A DNA stretch of 64,000 nucleotides from the NCBI GenBank assembly GCA_017303755.1, contig JAFLBS010000009.1:1-64000 (forward strand), given 5' to 3'. This stretch comes from Flavobacteriales bacterium. GTDB taxonomy: Bacteria > Bacteroidota > Bacteroidia > Flavobacteriales > Flavobacteriaceae. Below, in pieces: positions 17,652 to 26,431 of the stretch. Under the pieces are notes generated by a model, which was not told where the DNA came from, did not search any database, and worked only from the letters and a program-made list of their open reading frames with translations. Position numbers and translations under genes: made by a program. Position 1 is the first letter of the stretch. Each line of letters opens with the position of its first letter.

Positions 17652-17684
17652 AAAAAAAAAACTCTCACCAAAGGTAAGAGTTTT
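17652..17684 (-). terminator. Terminator of the gldKLMN operon with a promoter word at its apex
   Basis: Arms 17658-17669 and 17673-17684 pair with one mismatch around AAA and are followed on the minus strand by a run of T. It lies about 20 bp after the gldN stop. The minus-strand apex reads TACCTTTG. Confidence 0.8.
17669..17676 (-). promoter_or_regulatory. -7 box (TACCTTTG) inside terminator hairpin
   Basis: Perfect TAnnTTTG overlapping the apex of the gldN terminator, 30 bp before the FAD oxidoreductase ATG at 17638. Confidence 0.55.
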
Positions 17685-17705
17685 TTATATTTTGAAAACT
17701 AAATA

Positions 17706-18620
17706 TTAGTAGTTCCACATGTCTTGCTCGAAATTACGAATCTTCTCTTTTACTCTTTCTGATTCTAATAATTGCATTTGAGCATTTTCTTTCATGTAAT
17801 CTTGAATGGTTCTGTCACCGTAGACATTTTCCTCCTTGTAAATCACTCCGTTGAAGCGACGTGAATTTAATAAGTGGTCAAATGAAATTGGCATCGCAGA
17901 GTTCTTGTCGTTGAACGACTTGGCTTCGTGCAATACATCTCTTATTGCAGGGAAATAAACCCAAAACAATTCGATTGCATCTGTATTACCTTTAGCTTTA
18001 TCTCTAGCTTCTGTTGCAATTGGACAAATAGCAAGCAGACGATATTTCAATTCACTTTGACGTTTGTCAAAATACCAAAAACCTTTGATTTTATATCCTG
18101 AAACATCAGCTGCACTTAAAACAGTTTCGTTGATGTATTCTGCTGATAAAACTTTAGCTCCTGATTTATAGTCATCGTAATAATTATTGAATTCGTCAAT
18201 ACCAGCTTGAGTGGTATCTTTGAATTTAAAAACAGACTCTATATCAGCTAACGATTTCTTCGCATTGAAATAATCATCACCATAAACCTCAGTAATCTTA
18301 CCTTCTTTGATTCCATTCAAAAGAACTTGAAATAATGATCTTCTTTCTTTTCCAACAAAAGCAGTATCTACTGGATAATACAAAGGAAAATTAATACGTT
18401 CATCTAAATCGATTACTTCCCACATGGTTTTACCCATAAGTACATCTCTGTCATGAACATAACCATAAGGAAGCGGTTTGTCGTTATCAGATTCTAATTG
18501 AGCCGCAGTTTTTTTACCAATCTCTGCTGGTGTTTTTGCGTTCAACAAATTAGATTGTGCAAAAGAACTGTAAGCTCCTAAGACACTAAAAACAACTAAT
18601 AAAAGGTTTTTCAATTTCAT
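17706..18620 (-). CDS. gldN: Gliding motility / T9SS protein GldN
   Basis: 304 residues with a signal peptide (1-21). The protein matches the GldN/PorN family: GYVHDRDVLMGKTMWEVIDLDERINFPLYYP near the N-terminus, KGFWYFDKRQSELKYRLLAICP in the middle and an FNGVIYKEENVYGDR region. In Flavobacterium and Porphyromonas, GldN and GldK form the periplasmic ring that contacts the outer membrane and the GldLM motor (established knowledge). It is last in gldK-gldL-gldM-gldN, 51 bp after gldM, and is followed by an intrinsic terminator. Confidence 0.95.
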   Translation of the reverse strand: MKLKNLLLVVFSVLGAYSSFAQSNLLNAKTPAEIGKKTAAQLESDNDKPLPYGYVHDRDVLMGKTMWEVIDLDERINFPLYYPVDTAFVGKERRSLFQVLLNGIKEGKITEVYGDDYFNAKKSLADIESVFKFKDTTQAGIDEFNNYYDDYKSGAKVLSAEYINETVLSAADVSGYKIKGFWYFDKRQSELKYRLLAICPIATEARDKAKGNTDAIELFWVYFPAIRDVLHEAKSFNDKNSAMPISFDHLLNSRRFNGVIYKEENVYGDRTIQDYMKENAQMQLLESERVKEKIRNFEQDMWNY

Positions 18621-18671
18621 ATTATTATTATTTGTTATTTAAGTTATATCGATAACGAAGAACCTAAATTT

Positions 18672-20204
18672 TTATTGTATTTCGTAAATTGCAGGAGCAG
18701 CAGTTTTCATTGCTACACTAACCCCACTTACTCTTGTTTTGATGTCAGAAACAGTGATTTGATCACCAGCTTTAGCTCTTGCTAATGCAGCTTTACATCT
18801 ACCATCAACTTTATTTCCATTTACAACAATAGAAGCCTGTCCAGGAACTTTGAATGCAAATTGAGTAACTTCAAAATTTAAATCATAAACAAAATCAGGT
18901 AACATTGCTCCAATAGTAGAAGCTTCTAAACGAGATTTTGCTCCTTTTTGGTAACCAGGAGTTCCTCCAATTGAACCAGCTGGAGCTGGAATATTCTTGA
19001 TTCTGAAAACTTTCTTATCAGAAACTACTTTACCATCAGTCATTTTACCTGAGGCAGTAACTGTTACTTCAGTACCAGCACCAGGAGTTAAATTATATTT
19101 ACCTTTTCCACCACCTGGAGATAAACCAGGAGCTGAAGCCGTTACGTTATTATCTCCAATACCTGCAAACGAAATTGTTAATGGATTTGGTAATCCACGA
19201 TACACAACATTCATTTTATCAGCAGATATATTTGCTGAATTTGGTCTAGGAACAACAACATACTTACCTTGGAAAGGTAATTTAATTGGTTTACCACCTT
19301 CAATAAAGTTGAATGAACCTGATAAAGTTTGCTCACCTACAGCACCAGCAGTAGTAGAGATAACAGCTTGACCATTTTCTAATCTACCTGGACCTTGGAA
19401 ACCTGTGAAATTAGCATTTGGATCATATTTACCAAGTACAACTTTTCCTGTTACAGGCTCACCTTGAAAGTAAACGTTTTTATCTAAAGCAACAATAGCT
19501 TGAAATTTGCTGTATGAAGCTTCACTAACAGCCGCTTTTCCTAACGCAGAACTGATTACATCAGATTCAGCTTTTTTAACATCATTTTGCCAAGCCGACA
19601 ACTTAGCTAAAGAGGCAATTGCTGGGAAACCTTTAAAGTGGTAATCTAAAAATTCAACTTTAATGCCTTCTTTATTTTTAATATCTGACAAATCAAATTT
19701 TGCATTTACTTCATTCAAAATTGGCGCATATTTTCTATCAGACAATGCCGCTTTCATTTCAGTTGTGTAAGCTTGAATTGCAGCGATAACTTCTTTACCT
19801 CTTTTGGTGTAACCATCACCAGTAAACCAACTATGATCTAAATTATCTGCTTTGTCCATAGATTCATAAGGCAATTTTCCATCTTCCATTTCAACACCTT
19901 TCAAAACTTCTGATTTGAGTGTTCCTATGAATTCATAGAATTTTTTTGAAGCCGCTTCAACTTTGTGTGCAGTTGCAGCCGCAGCAATAAATTCTCCTTT
20001 TGCTTCAGATGCTTTTGTATCTAAAGCTTGCAACATAGACTCATTTGTAGTCTTTGCAGTGTTTGTTGCTCCTTCAAATCTTTCATTCATCAAACCAAAA
20101 GCCGAAAGAACTTCTTTTGACATATTCATTGCCAACATTGCGATGAAAACCAAGTACATCAGGTTAATCATCTTCTGTCTAGGGGTTAATTTTCCTCCTG
20201 CCAT
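18672..20204 (-). CDS. gldM: T9SS motor subunit GldM
   Basis: 510 residues. One N-terminal transmembrane helix (about 10-28, MINLMYLVFIAMLAMNMSK) is followed by a long periplasmic part, the expected layout for GldM/PorM, which forms a dimer of four periplasmic domains. The Pro-Gly-rich C-terminal region (PAPAGSIGGTPGYQKGAKSR and FDLNFEVTQF-like DLNFEVTQFAFKVPG) is the conserved D4 portion that contacts GldK/GldN. With GldL it makes the proton-driven inner-membrane motor (established). It lies between gldL (52 bp) and gldN (51 bp) in one operon. Confidence 0.95.
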   Translation of the reverse strand: MAGGKLTPRQKMINLMYLVFIAMLAMNMSKEVLSAFGLMNERFEGATNTAKTTNESMLQALDTKASEAKGEFIAAAATAHKVEAASKKFYEFIGTLKSEVLKGVEMEDGKLPYESMDKADNLDHSWFTGDGYTKRGKEVIAAIQAYTTEMKAALSDRKYAPILNEVNAKFDLSDIKNKEGIKVEFLDYHFKGFPAIASLAKLSAWQNDVKKAESDVISSALGKAAVSEASYSKFQAIVALDKNVYFQGEPVTGKVVLGKYDPNANFTGFQGPGRLENGQAVISTTAGAVGEQTLSGSFNFIEGGKPIKLPFQGKYVVVPRPNSANISADKMNVVYRGLPNPLTISFAGIGDNNVTASAPGLSPGGGKGKYNLTPGAGTEVTVTASGKMTDGKVVSDKKVFRIKNIPAPAGSIGGTPGYQKGAKSRLEASTIGAMLPDFVYDLNFEVTQFAFKVPGQASIVVNGNKVDGRCKAALARAKAGDQITVSDIKTRVSGVSVAMKTAAPAIYEIQ

Positions 20205-20256
20205 TTTTTCTAATTAGTTTTTAAGTTAATTTAATTAAATTTTAGTTTAAAACTAA

Positions 20257-20904
20257 TTATCCTTTGTTACTCATTGCAGAAAGCATTCCACCATATACAT
20301 TGTTTAATGTAGATAAGTTAGAAGTTAAAGACTGCATTTGGTCTTTTAATTTTAAGTTGTTTTCAGCAACCTCATTGTTGATTTGAGCGTTTCTTTCAGC
20401 GCTTTGTAATTGAGCTTGGTATAAACCATTTAAAGCCTCCATTTGAGTTGCAGCTTTACTCATTTCTTCAGCGTATTTCTTTTGACCTGCCATAGCATCT
20501 ACAGTAGGAGATATTGATTTAGCAGCACCTTCAAAATTTCTGATGCTATTTCCTAAACTTTCCATTAAAGAACCGTCAATTTTAGCTTCTTTAAGTAAGT
20601 TGTCTAATTTTTGTGATAATAAACCTTGAGCCTCTTTAGGATCTTCTTTTTTAGCAGTTTTTGGCTTAGCCTCACCACTTGCTAATTCTGGGTAAACAAG
20701 AGACCAATCAAGTTCTGCTGGTGGCGCTTCAAAAGCTGACAAAGCAAAGATAGCAGCCTCTGTTAAAAGACCAATAGTTAACATCACAGTTCCTGTTAAT
20801 GGTCCTAGTTCAAAGTGAGCAATTTTAAATAAAGCTCCAATGATTACAACCGCTGCGCCCATACCGTAGGCAAAGTTCATTAGTTTTGGTGATAATAATG
20901 CCAT
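20257..20904 (-). CDS. gldL: T9SS motor subunit GldL
   Basis: 215 residues. Two transmembrane helices (about 10-28 and 36-58) carry the conserved polar residues of the GldL motor, including the Glu in LTEAAIFALSAFE implicated in proton use (family knowledge). The cytoplasmic C-terminal part (about 90-215) is predicted to be coiled coil. GldL pairs with GldM as stator and rotor of the gliding/secretion motor. It is the second gene of the operon, 59 bp after gldK. Confidence 0.95.
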   Translation of the reverse strand: MALLSPKLMNFAYGMGAAVVIIGALFKIAHFELGPLTGTVMLTIGLLTEAAIFALSAFEAPPAELDWSLVYPELASGEAKPKTAKKEDPKEAQGLLSQKLDNLLKEAKIDGSLMESLGNSIRNFEGAAKSISPTVDAMAGQKKYAEEMSKAATQMEALNGLYQAQLQSAERNAQINNEVAENNLKLKDQMQSLTSNLSTLNNVYGGMLSAMSNKG

Positions 20905-20963
20905 AATAAAAAAAATTTTAGTTAGTTAAGTTAATATAATTAAAGTTAGTTAATTTTTAAAAT

Positions 20964-22379
20964 TTAAAGTTTTACACGTTTACCGTTACCTGTAGTTTGT
21001 GTTCCCATGTAATCTTGAACTGTACGGAAACCGATGTAACTTCTAGCTGTATCTTGATATTCGAAATCTCTAGTTCCAACTTGCAAATAATAAGATACAT
21101 CTTTCCAAGAACCACCTCTAACTACTTTACGTTTGTTAGATGTATCAGGTACATTTGGATTCATTGTAGAAACATATTCGTATGAAGCTGGATCGTAAGA
21201 AGAATCAGTCCACTCAGCCACATTTCCTGCCATATTATATAGGTTGTATCCATTTGGTTCAAAAGATTTAGCCTCTACAGTATATAACGCTTGATCAGCA
21301 GCATAATCTCCACGATTTGGTTTAAAGTTTGCCATAAAACAACCTCTGTCGTTTTTAGTATATGGCCCACCCCAAGGATATGTTGCCGATTCTAAACCAC
21401 CTCTAGCAGCATACTCCCATTCTGCTTCTGTTGGAAGACGGAATGAATTAATCAAATCTCTTCCTTTTTTCTTAGACTTGATGTATGTGTTTTTGTTAAG
21501 AGTTCTCCAAGCACAAAATGCTTTAGCTTGTTTCCAACTCACACCAACTACTGGATAATCACCATAAGCTTGGTGCCAAAAATAATCATTGTGCATTGGC
21601 TCATTATATGAGTAAGCAAAATCTTTAATCCAAACAGTTGTATCAGGATAAACTTCTTGTTGTTCTGTTTTTATGAACTTACTTCTTTTACCAACTTTAG
21701 CTTTGGCTGCAGCTTGAATATCCATCCAAGAATATCTGAACTTAAGTTTTTTCACATCAATAGTTCTCAAACCATTATATGCTTCAGCAGCAGGCAGATA
21801 CATTGAGTCCATTACTTCAACGTAATACTCATCTGGGTATTTTTTAGTATCAGTAATTAATTTCACTTTTTTATTCAATCTACGACCCGCAAATTGATCA
21901 TCATCTGTACCAACACTATAGTAGTTTTCATACATATATTTGTCGTAAGGAGTCATTTTTTCTGGATCTTGATCAGCAAAAGCAAAATCCCCAATACTTC
22001 CTGAAGTTTTACCTTTTCCACCTTTTCCGCCTGAACCTGGTTTTACACCAACTTCATCAGCAAGGATAGCCAATCTAACGCGAATAGTAGAGTCTTTCAC
22101 CCATTCTACAAACTGACGATACTCACTATTGGTAATTTCAGTTTCATCCATATAAAATGATCTAACTGTTACCGTTTTGGTAGGTGCATCTTGTACATTA
22201 GCTAAATCATCATCTGATTTACCCATGATAAATGCTCCACCTGGAACTAATGTCATTCCATATGGTTTTTCTGGATGCCATTTTCTTCCTTTAACACCTA
22301 CTAATTCACCTTTGTCGCTGGATTTTCCACAACTTATTAATAGAGTTAAAACAGATGCAAATGCGATGATCTTCTTCAT
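20964..22379 (-). CDS. gldK: Gliding motility lipoprotein GldK
   Basis: 471 residues from ATG 22379 (MKKIIAFASVLTLLISCG), a lipoprotein signal with lipidated Cys at position 18. The rest is a formylglycine-generating-enzyme/sulfatase-modifying (SUMF1) fold: GMTLVPGGAFIMGKSDDD at the start, PVVGVSWKQAKAFCAWR, FRLPTEAEWEYAARGG, NMAGNVAEWTDSSYDP and KVVRGGSWKD. GldK uses this fold structurally in the ring with GldN rather than as an enzyme (established). A frame extension to 22448 is not used, since a promoter-like sequence lies inside it. First gene of the operon. Confidence 0.95.
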   Translation of the reverse strand: MKKIIAFASVLTLLISCGKSSDKGELVGVKGRKWHPEKPYGMTLVPGGAFIMGKSDDDLANVQDAPTKTVTVRSFYMDETEITNSEYRQFVEWVKDSTIRVRLAILADEVGVKPGSGGKGGKGKTSGSIGDFAFADQDPEKMTPYDKYMYENYYSVGTDDDQFAGRRLNKKVKLITDTKKYPDEYYVEVMDSMYLPAAEAYNGLRTIDVKKLKFRYSWMDIQAAAKAKVGKRSKFIKTEQQEVYPDTTVWIKDFAYSYNEPMHNDYFWHQAYGDYPVVGVSWKQAKAFCAWRTLNKNTYIKSKKKGRDLINSFRLPTEAEWEYAARGGLESATYPWGGPYTKNDRGCFMANFKPNRGDYAADQALYTVEAKSFEPNGYNLYNMAGNVAEWTDSSYDPASYEYVSTMNPNVPDTSNKRKVVRGGSWKDVSYYLQVGTRDFEYQDTARSYIGFRTVQDYMGTQTTGNGKRVKL

Positions 22380-22417
22380 ATAATTTGGGTTAATTTTATA
22401 TACTATTTTTAAGGCCG

Positions 22418-22448
22418 TAAACCTATTTATAATTTTTGAAAAAAACAA
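22418..22448 (-). promoter_or_regulatory. Probable gldKLMN promoter
   Basis: On the minus strand a -33 TTG (22446-22448) is separated by 20 bp from TAGGTTTA (22418-22425), a one-base variant of TAnnTTTG. The leader to gldK would be about 35 nt. Confidence 0.5.
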
Positions 22449-22475
22449 TTAAAAATGTTTAAAATTTAATTTTGT

Positions 22476-22513
22476 CGATTCAAAACTACAATTTGACGAT
22501 TCAAAACTACAAT
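22476..22513. repeat. 21-bp-spaced direct repeat upstream of gldK
   Basis: CGATTCAAAACTACAAT occurs exactly twice, at 22476-22492 and 22497-22513. This is two helical turns apart and just upstream of the probable gldK -33 element. More CGAT words follow in the AT-rich stretch to 22565. It could be a tandem operator (inference). Confidence 0.6.
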
Positions 22514-22636
22514 ATTAATTATTTCGATAAAAATATTTTCTCGATAAAATGCTTAAAAAATCGATTAAGTGCATTTTTAATTGTTTTTTGTAATCTAAAA
22601 TTTACATTTTATGTCTTTTTTTGCATTTCAAAGACA

Positions 22637-23788
22637 CTACAAAATATTTTTCCTTTGAGCCTTCCACCATCTTTCTGGAAACTCGTGATTGCACGCAGCA
22701 AGATAATCTTCATGGGTGCACGGTAATAACGTATTCTTTTTTAATTTATTGTTAACATTTGTAAAAAAAGGTATTTCTATCCACCAACGCTCAGTTTTAT
22801 TGCTTTTAAAGAAAACAATTTCATCATCTTCAAACGTAACAATGTACTTTATATAGTCTTTTTTTGACCCAAACGGATACTCATTGGACCTAAAATGTAC
22901 ACCTTCTATAAAATACCAGAGAATTTGTGAAATCAATACTGCTTCTCCTTCTGTGTTATTGTGATTAAAAACCCCCAAACAAGATACTTTGTCGCTGATT
23001 CCTGCATAGCGTGAAAGTGAACATATCTCTTTTCCATTGAAACCATTTGGAATAAACTTCTTACTATATCCTGAATCTGATGATTTAACAGAGGTCATAT
23101 CAATACTTACAATATCAGCGTCTCTAAATACAGGTTCTGCAACAGTAATATTATTGCAAACTTCTCCTAATCGATAAGCATCAAAATACAATTTTTCGAT
23201 TAAATCAATTTCCTCTTGTGAGTTGAAATAAGTTTGATAACCAATATTACTGTAATTGAATAGATTGTTTGGTTCTTCAATAATAATTTTTGACAAATAG
23301 GAATCTTTAGTAATAACCTCTTCTTGTTTGCCAATATCAAACTTACTATCTATCGAAACTAAATTAACCATTTGTTCCAACTTATCATACGCTCTATAAA
23401 CCGCATAAGTTAAATCTTGTGTTCCACCTATTATAATAGGTATGATTTTTTTCTTGATTAAACTTGAAACAATACTTTGAACCGCAAAATATGTATCATC
23501 TAATGAATTTCCAGGCAAAACATCTCCTAAATCGGCAATAGATGTTTCCCAATTCCCAGGAAACAAAGAATAAAATTCTTTCCGAATGTAATTTAAGTCT
23601 GTATCAGAATGATTTGTAGAATCTCCTCTTTTTTCAAGAACTCCAACAACAGCAATTATAACCTGATTAATATCGGGGAAATCAGCTTGTGTGTGAAAGA
23701 CCACTTTACTCCCTAAATGTTGTGTCGATAATTGATCTACAAAATCGATAATTTCTTGAGAAACGGGTTCTAAAAAATCAAATTCCAT
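22637..23788 (-). CDS. Arginase-superfamily pseudoenzyme (formiminoglutamase-like) next to the gld operon
   Basis: 383 residues. The fold signature of arginase/agmatinase is visible, but the metal ligands are degenerate. The GGDHS motif reads GGTQD (121-125), the DAHxD motif reads DSKFD (147-151), and the SxDxDxxDP motif reads SIDMTSVKS (218-226). Both ligand His and one Asp are therefore replaced, so a manganese ureohydrolase activity is unlikely. It lies 3 bp downstream of topA on the same strand and directly upstream of gldK, which suggests a conserved partner or structural role near the T9SS (inference). Family assignment is firm; function is not known. Confidence 0.78.
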   Translation of the reverse strand: MEFDFLEPVSQEIIDFVDQLSTQHLGSKVVFHTQADFPDINQVIIAVVGVLEKRGDSTNHSDTDLNYIRKEFYSLFPGNWETSIADLGDVLPGNSLDDTYFAVQSIVSSLIKKKIIPIIIGGTQDLTYAVYRAYDKLEQMVNLVSIDSKFDIGKQEEVITKDSYLSKIIIEEPNNLFNYSNIGYQTYFNSQEEIDLIEKLYFDAYRLGEVCNNITVAEPVFRDADIVSIDMTSVKSSDSGYSKKFIPNGFNGKEICSLSRYAGISDKVSCLGVFNHNNTEGEAVLISQILWYFIEGVHFRSNEYPFGSKKDYIKYIVTFEDDEIVFFKSNKTERWWIEIPFFTNVNNKLKKNTLLPCTHEDYLAACNHEFPERWWKAQRKNIL

Positions 23789-23791
23789 TTA

Positions 23792-26293
23792 TTACTTCTT
23801 TTTTGTAGTCGTTTTTTTTGCAGCAGTTTTCTTTGCTGGTGCTTTTTTCGCTGGTGTTTTTTTCTCAATAAGCTCTTTCACTTGATCTAAAGTCATTTTC
23901 GCTGCATCTACATCTTTACTGAGTTCAATTTTAATTTTCCCTTTGGTAATAACCGAACGACCCCAACGTGCTTTCTCAACTTTAATTCCTTCCTCTTTCC
24001 AATCGTGAATTACTTTATCCACTTCTTTTTGAAGCTTATCTTGTATCAATTCATTTAAATCCGATTGAGATAAATTATCGAAATTGTATTTTTTACTTAC
24101 ATTGATGAACATGCCATTCCATTTGATGAATGGTCCAAAACGACCCACTCCTTTTTGAATGGGTAAACTTTCATACGTTCCGATTGGAGCATCCGCTTGA
24201 GTTTTTTCATCAATCAACTCTTGAGCAATATCCATCGTTACATCCATTGGATCCATTCCTTTTGGCAACGAAATAAATTGTTTGCCAAAACGCACATACG
24301 GACCAAAACGACCATTGTTCACTTCAATTTCTTCTCCTTTATAAGTTCCTATTGCTTTTGGTAGCAGAAATAAATTCAACACTTCTTCTAAAGTAATGTT
24401 TCCTATATTTTGATCTTGACGCAAACTTGCAAATTGTTTATTATCATCATCGATATCTCCAATCTGAGCCATTGGACCAAATTTTCCTAAACGAACCGAA
24501 ACCTGTTTACCTGTTTTTGGATCTTTGCCTAAAATGCGTTCACCACTTTCTCTTTCAGCATTTTTCTCTACATTTATAACATTCGGATGAAAATGATTAT
24601 AAAAATCGTTCATCATTTTTGCCCAATCTACATTTCCTTCTGCAATTTCGTCAAAATCTTGTTCGACTTTGGCTGTGAAGTTATAATCCAAAATAGTTTC
24701 AAAATTCTTCACTAAGAAATCATTTACAATAATCCCGATGTCTGTTGGGACTAATTTTCCTTTATCTGAACCCACATTTTCCGATAGAACTTGCGATTTT
24801 ACTTCTAAATTTTTAAGTGTAAGTTGATTGTACTTTCGCTCCTGACCTTCAAAGTTTCCTTTTTCAACATACGTTCTAGCAATGATGGTAGAAATAGTTG
24901 GCGCATACGTTGACGGACGACCAATCCCTAATTCTTCTAATTTCTTAACCAATGAAGCTTCAGTATAACGACTTGGTGGACGCGAAAAACGTTCAGTAGC
25001 AGTAATATAATTATTGGTCAACTTTTCATTAACACGAAGTGCTGGCAACATTCCTTCTTGTTCTTCATCGTCATCGTCACTTCCTTCTAAATACACTTTT
25101 AAGAAACCTTCAAATTTGATTACTTCTCCAGTTGCTGAAAATGTTTCACTATAATTGTTAGCTTCAATTTTTACATTGGTTCGTTCTAATTCAGCGTCGC
25201 TCATTTGAGAAGCCAACGTTCTTTTCCAAATCAATTCATACAAACGTGCTTGATCACGCTCAACATTTACTGTATGACGCGACATATCAGTTGGGCGAAT
25301 GGCTTCGTGGGCTTCTTGCGCTCCTTTTGACTTTGTGTTGAAACTCCTCGGTTTACTGAATTCTTTTCCGTAGTAACTCGTAATTTCAGCTTGCGCTGCG
25401 GCCATAGCTTCTTGTGAAAGATTCACACTATCCGTTCTCATGTAAGTAATGAGTCCGGCTTCGTACAAACGTTGTGCGATTTGCATGGTGATTCCAACAG
25501 GTAAATACAATTTACGCGCAGCTTCTTGTTGTAAAGTAGACGTTGTAAATGGTGCTGCTGGTGATTTTTTTGTTGGTTTGGTTTCTAGATCACCAACTTT
25601 ATAGGTGGAACCGATATTTTTAGTTAAGAAATCTTCTGCTTCTTTTTTGGTAGCGAAGTTCTTTGGTAATTTTGCTTTAAATGATTTTCCAGCTTCATTA
25701 GTGAATTCGGCAGTCACACTGTAGGATGCGTCGGCGTTAAAATTTTGAATTTCTCTTTCGCGTTCCACGATTAATCGAACGGAAACCGATTGCACACGAC
25801 CTGCTGACAAACCTCCTTTTACTTTTTTCCACAAAACTGGAGACAATTCATAACCTACTAATCGGTCTAAAACTCGTCGTGCTTGCTGTGCATTTACAAG
25901 ATTGTAATCTATTCCGCGTGGATTTTCGATGGCTTTTTGAATAGCGGTTTTGGTAATTTCGTGAAAAACTATACGCTTGGTTTTTTTCGGATCTAGTTTT
26001 AATTCTTCTGAAAGATGCCACGAAATCGCTTCTCCTTCTCGGTCTTCATCGGAAGCTAACCAAACCATTTCGGCATTTTTAGCTAATCCTTTTAATTTGG
26101 TTACCAATGCTTTTTTATCGGCTGAAACTTCGTACTTGGGTTTAAATCCGTTTTCAACATCTACACCTATTTCTTTCGACGGTAAGTCGGCAATGTGGCC
26201 ATAACTCGATTCTACTTGATAATCAGAACCAAGAAATTTCTCGATAGTTTTTGCCTTTGCGGGTGACTCAACGATTACTAAATTCTTTGCCAT
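23792..26293 (-). CDS. topA: DNA topoisomerase I (type IA)
   Basis: 833 residues. The TOPRIM domain starts at once (NLVIVESPAKAKTIEKFLG, with the DEDREGEAISWHL acidic motif) and the catalytic Tyr lies in LITYMRTDS (about residue 284). The C-terminus has three topoisomerase-C repeats (RLGKFGPMAQIG, NNGRFGPYVRFG and VGRFGPFIKW) instead of Cys4 zinc ribbons, and a Lys/Ala/Pro-rich tail (about 800-833) suited to DNA binding. The enzyme relaxes negatively supercoiled DNA. A TACTTTTG box lies upstream at 26346-26353. The arginase-like gene follows after 3 bp, so the two are probably co-transcribed. Confidence 0.97.
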   Translation of the reverse strand: MAKNLVIVESPAKAKTIEKFLGSDYQVESSYGHIADLPSKEIGVDVENGFKPKYEVSADKKALVTKLKGLAKNAEMVWLASDEDREGEAISWHLSEELKLDPKKTKRIVFHEITKTAIQKAIENPRGIDYNLVNAQQARRVLDRLVGYELSPVLWKKVKGGLSAGRVQSVSVRLIVEREREIQNFNADASYSVTAEFTNEAGKSFKAKLPKNFATKKEAEDFLTKNIGSTYKVGDLETKPTKKSPAAPFTTSTLQQEAARKLYLPVGITMQIAQRLYEAGLITYMRTDSVNLSQEAMAAAQAEITSYYGKEFSKPRSFNTKSKGAQEAHEAIRPTDMSRHTVNVERDQARLYELIWKRTLASQMSDAELERTNVKIEANNYSETFSATGEVIKFEGFLKVYLEGSDDDDEEQEGMLPALRVNEKLTNNYITATERFSRPPSRYTEASLVKKLEELGIGRPSTYAPTISTIIARTYVEKGNFEGQERKYNQLTLKNLEVKSQVLSENVGSDKGKLVPTDIGIIVNDFLVKNFETILDYNFTAKVEQDFDEIAEGNVDWAKMMNDFYNHFHPNVINVEKNAERESGERILGKDPKTGKQVSVRLGKFGPMAQIGDIDDDNKQFASLRQDQNIGNITLEEVLNLFLLPKAIGTYKGEEIEVNNGRFGPYVRFGKQFISLPKGMDPMDVTMDIAQELIDEKTQADAPIGTYESLPIQKGVGRFGPFIKWNGMFINVSKKYNFDNLSQSDLNELIQDKLQKEVDKVIHDWKEEGIKVEKARWGRSVITKGKIKIELSKDVDAAKMTLDQVKELIEKKTPAKKAPAKKTAAKKTTTKKK

Positions 26294-26345
26294 TTGGGAT
26301 TTTTTTTGTTTTATTTTGAAGGATCAACCCTAAAGTATCACGTGG

Positions 26346-26353
26346 CAAAAGTA
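26346..26353 (-). promoter_or_regulatory. -7 box (TACTTTTG) of topA
   Basis: Perfect TAnnTTTG; leader of roughly 48 nt to the topA ATG. Confidence 0.6.
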
Positions 26354-26431
26354 GATGTTTTTTTTAAATTTTATGGATTTTGAACTTTTTTACAATTTAA
26401 TTTTAATTGAATTGAGCAAATTAACCCTTTT

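Noticed and set aside
22472-22726. 84-residue frame upstream of gldK on the plus strand
   Set aside because: Low-complexity, overlaps the probable operator region and the 3' end of the arginase-like gene; no family pattern.
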